Part shown: in pieces, positions 14,032 to 15,576 of the stretch
Layout: the number at the start of each line of letters is the position of its first letter
How positions within the stretch are numbered: the stretch's first letter is position 1
Assembly (NCBI GenBank): GCA_946482295.1
Contig: CAMLRB010000074.1
Coordinates: 1-15,576, forward strand
Direction of reading: 5' to 3'
Length of the DNA: 15,576 bases
Source of the DNA: an uncultured Bacteriovorax sp.
GTDB lineage: Bacteria; Bdellovibrionota; Bacteriovoracia; Bacteriovoracales; Bacteriovoracaceae
Made by a program: the position numbers and the translations under genes
The notes under the pieces: generated by a model
What the model was told of the DNA's origin: nothing
The model's database searches: none
What the model saw: the letters and a program-made list of their open reading frames with translations, nothing else

Positions 14032-14924
14032 AAGTCCATCATCTAAATTGCGGGAGTATGTGTCCCTTAGGCGGTAAACTTTATGATGGTTTCAGTCATG
14101 GATTACATGCTCATCTTGTCTGTCATTGTCTGTGTATTGAAACTGATCAAGGTCTGGTGCTCGTTGATACAGGAATCGGTCATATGGACATCATTTCTCC
14201 TGATCGAAGATTAAGTCCGCTCCTTAGAAAATTATTAAATGTTCAATTAGATGAAGAGGACACTGCCATTAGGCAAATTGAAAAATTAGGTTATAGCGCT
14301 AAAGATGTTAGACATATTGTGGTCACTCATCTCGATTTCGATCACGCGGGAGGATTTTCTGATTTTCCTCAGGCCAAAGTTCATGTTCTTCGCTCAGAAC
14401 TCGAAGCGGCCCGACATCCAAATTCTTGGCTAGCAAAAAACCGCTATCGCCATGATCAATGGGATATGGAAAAAAATTGGGTGACTTACGAACCTCATGG
14501 TGAAAAATGGTTGGGATTTGAATGCGTGCGGAATCTTAAGGGACTTCCTCCTGAAATTCTGTTGGTTCCCCTAAAAGGTCACACTTTAGGTCACTGTGGT
14601 ATCGCGGTTGATACGCACAAAGGCTGGCTTCTTCATGCGGGTGACGCCTATTTCTATCGAGGAGAAATGGATATAGAAGAATACCACTGTACTCCAGGAT
14701 TAAGGGCCTACCAAAAACTGATGGAGGTCGATCGAGCGGCGAGATTATGGAATCAAAAAAGATTACGTAAACTTAATCGTGATCAAGGTGGACATGTAAA
14801 AATATTTTGCGCTCACGATGCTGTTGAATTCGAAAATAGATTGCGTGAGAATCCGTTAGATTTTGAACTCTTTCATTTACGAGAGGTAAACTATTCAGAC
14901 TATCATGAGCACCATCATCATTAA
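14025..14924 (+). CDS. Metallo-beta-lactamase-fold hydrolase
   Basis: The protein has 299 residues and overlaps the ferritin-like gene by seven bases. The metal motif is THLDFDHAGG: His102, Asp106 and His107, with Asp104 where classical members have the second His of HxHxDH. This HxDxDH form occurs in a known group of MBL hydrolases. Other ligands are probably His186 or His190 (LKGHTLGHCG), Asp207 (HAGDAYF) and His264 (FCAHDA). The N-terminus has NCGSMCPLGG and LVCHCLCIET, cysteine-rich for a cytosolic enzyme. The fold resembles AHL lactonases, but many other hydrolases share it, so no substrate is claimed. The chain ends in a natural histidine-rich tail (HEHHHH). A strong terminator follows directly. 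Confidence 0.88.
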   Translation: MLKVHHLNCGSMCPLGGKLYDGFSHGLHAHLVCHCLCIETDQGLVLVDTGIGHMDIISPDRRLSPLLRKLLNVQLDEEDTAIRQIEKLGYSAKDVRHIVVTHLDFDHAGGFSDFPQAKVHVLRSELEAARHPNSWLAKNRYRHDQWDMEKNWVTYEPHGEKWLGFECVRNLKGLPPEILLVPLKGHTLGHCGIAVDTHKGWLLHAGDAYFYRGEMDIEEYHCTPGLRAYQKLMEVDRAARLWNQKRLRKLNRDQGGHVKIFCAHDAVEFENRLRENPLDFELFHLREVNYSDYHEHHHH

Positions 14925-14954
14925 GAATAGGGGACTTTCGTCCCCTATTCTTAA
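14921..14954. terminator. Bidirectional Rho-independent terminator, 15-bp perfect stem
   Basis: TTAAGAATAGGGGAC (14921-14935) and its exact complement (14940-14954) enclose a TTTC loop. The A-rich outer part of each arm gives U-rich transcript ends both ways. It separates the convergent MBL-fold and hypothetical genes, and the TAA stop codon of each gene is part of the stem. Confidence 0.9.
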
Positions 14955-15445
14955 ACAACTGTTTTAGGTTTTTTCATAAAGTAATAAAGTAGAACAAATG
15001 GAGCTGCAAAAAAGACTGCTCGTTTTGTCACTCTCCAAGTAAATCTAAATGGTGCATGCTTAAGATCGATCATTAAGCCATCACCAAAAAGTCTTGGCAT
15101 CTTTCCCTTTCGAACGTCATCCACAAGACCTTCTATAAAATTTATTCTGTCAGCGAGTATGAGTGGCATCCAATGACCGAAGCTGTTTTCACTATAGAGA
15201 AAAGCAAAGCGGCGAATGACTCCACTCAAACCATATGGTGGGGCCGTGGTTCCAAAGACACGACTAATGCGTGGGCGTTCATTGGAATGCAAAACTTCGA
15301 CTGTAAGTCGTTGTTGTTCCGGATCATCCCAGTGTGCACCGGTTACCTGAGTTTGGTGAATGGGATAGTACGGTCTGCGTTCAAAATCAGCGTCACTTCC
15401 CCATCCTTTAATATTTTTTGTATCGATAGATTGTTGTTGTTCCAT
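14951..15445 (-). CDS. Conserved hypothetical protein with C-terminal membrane segment
   Basis: The protein has 164 residues from the ATG at 15445, chosen because GGAGGAG lies three bases upstream; a longer frame to 15496 would run into the preceding dehydrogenase gene. I know no function. The N-terminal third is polar, with GWGSDADFERRPYYP and HWDDPEQQ. The middle contains EVLHSNERPRISRVFGTT and PYGLSGVIRRFAFLYSE, and about residues 136-155 form a hydrophobic segment followed by a basic tail, so it may be anchored with a cytoplasmic C-terminus. From memory, proteins with GWGADxDxxxRP, LHSNERP and PPxGLSGxIRRxAF segments are found beside zinc alcohol dehydrogenases in many proteobacteria; this gene also follows one, after eight bases. 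It ends in the shared terminator. Confidence 0.8.
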   Translation of the reverse strand: MEQQQSIDTKNIKGWGSDADFERRPYYPIHQTQVTGAHWDDPEQQRLTVEVLHSNERPRISRVFGTTAPPYGLSGVIRRFAFLYSENSFGHWMPLILADRINFIEGLVDDVRKGKMPRLFGDGLMIDLKHAPFRFTWRVTKRAVFFAAPFVLLYYFMKKPKTVV

Positions 15446-15453
15446 AACTCCTC

Positions 15454-15576
15454 CTAGTGGCCTACAGACGGCGGTATCAGCACTGTCTTGATACAATTAT
15501 CAAGTTTGTTGGCAAAGATATGATAGGCCTCTCCCACCTCTTCTAATGGCACTCTATGAGTAATGATCCCCTTTGG
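15454..15576 (-). CDS. Zinc-type alcohol/formaldehyde dehydrogenase, C-terminal end only
   Basis: The last 40 codons of a gene that runs off the right edge. The product reads PKGIITHRVPLEEVGEAYHI, then FANKLDNCIKTVLIPP. This is the usual end of medium-chain zinc alcohol dehydrogenases of the glutathione-independent formaldehyde dehydrogenase kind (IITHRLPLEEAxxGYxIFxxKxDNCIKVVLKP). The catalytic zinc and NAD sites lie outside the window, so substrate and activity cannot be judged. Its TAG stop precedes the next start by eight bases, with that gene's Shine-Dalgarno in between, so the two are one operon. Confidence 0.78.
   Translation of the reverse strand, partial: PKGIITHRVPLEEVGEAYHIFANKLDNCIKTVLIPPSVGH

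Noticed and set aside
15446..15496. Longer N-terminus for the hypothetical protein, to 15496
   Set aside because: It overlaps the dehydrogenase coding region; GGAGGAG directly precedes the ATG at 15445.
1..15576. Mobile elements, CRISPR arrays, tRNA or rRNA genes
   Set aside because: I saw no transposase or integrase, no regularly spaced repeats and no recognisable structural RNA on either strand.

Overview
This AT-rich window comes from a Gram-negative bacterium: it carries a TonB-type protein, several signal peptides and an SGNH protein anchored by one N-terminal membrane segment. It has no rRNA, tRNA, CRISPR array or recognisable mobile element. The gene styles (a secreted papain-like protease with a DUF333-like partner, many start/stop overlaps, scattered TTG starts) would fit a Bdellovibrionota/Bacteriovorax-like lineage, but that placement is an inference and cannot be proven from this window.

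Layout. (1) 1-557, minus: a small secreted DUF333-like protein, then a secreted papain-like protease cut by the window edge. (2) 690-1055, plus: a stand-alone receiver domain. (3) 1045-3794, minus: an operon of a PP-loop ATPase with CxxC motifs, a NifS/IscS-type cysteine desulfurase and a TonB-like protein. (4) 3888-6217, plus, divergent from (3): a TusA-like sulfur carrier (CPxN variant), a one-span membrane protein resembling the C-terminal half of SxtJ, a 54-residue DUF5989-like protein and a NodU/CmcH/TobZ-type carbamoyltransferase. (5) 6196-10876, minus: a six-span histidine kinase, a KefB/KefC-type antiporter and an SGNH/TPR protein, joined by 1-4 base overlaps. (6) 10942-13129, minus: ahpC then ahpF. 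(7) 13414-14924, plus: a ferritin-like diiron protein and a metallo-beta-lactamase-fold hydrolase. (8) 14951-15576, minus: the tail of a zinc-type alcohol/formaldehyde dehydrogenase and a conserved hypothetical protein.

How the genes may work together. The most interesting unit is 1568-6217. It brings together the parts needed to take sulfur from cysteine (desulfurase), pass it on a carrier (TusA-like), install it on an adenylated substrate (PP-loop enzyme) and carbamoylate a product (carbamoyltransferase), along with two small membrane proteins of the kind found beside such carbamoyltransferases. The PP-loop protein resembles sugar amidotransferases of the WbpG/PseA kind at its N-terminus, but no ammonia-supplying glutaminase is present. 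A thiolated and carbamoylated glycan or small molecule is therefore a reasonable but unproven hypothesis. Regions 6 and 7 together look like a peroxide/iron stress block around a shared divergent control region that holds an OxyR-like half-site.

Non-coding signals include a 15-bp perfect bidirectional terminator at 14921-14954, a 13-bp perfect hairpin that is both the likely ahpF terminator and the site of the kinase start codon (10871-10905), and a clear excess of the tetramer GGCC in the carbamoyltransferase gene.
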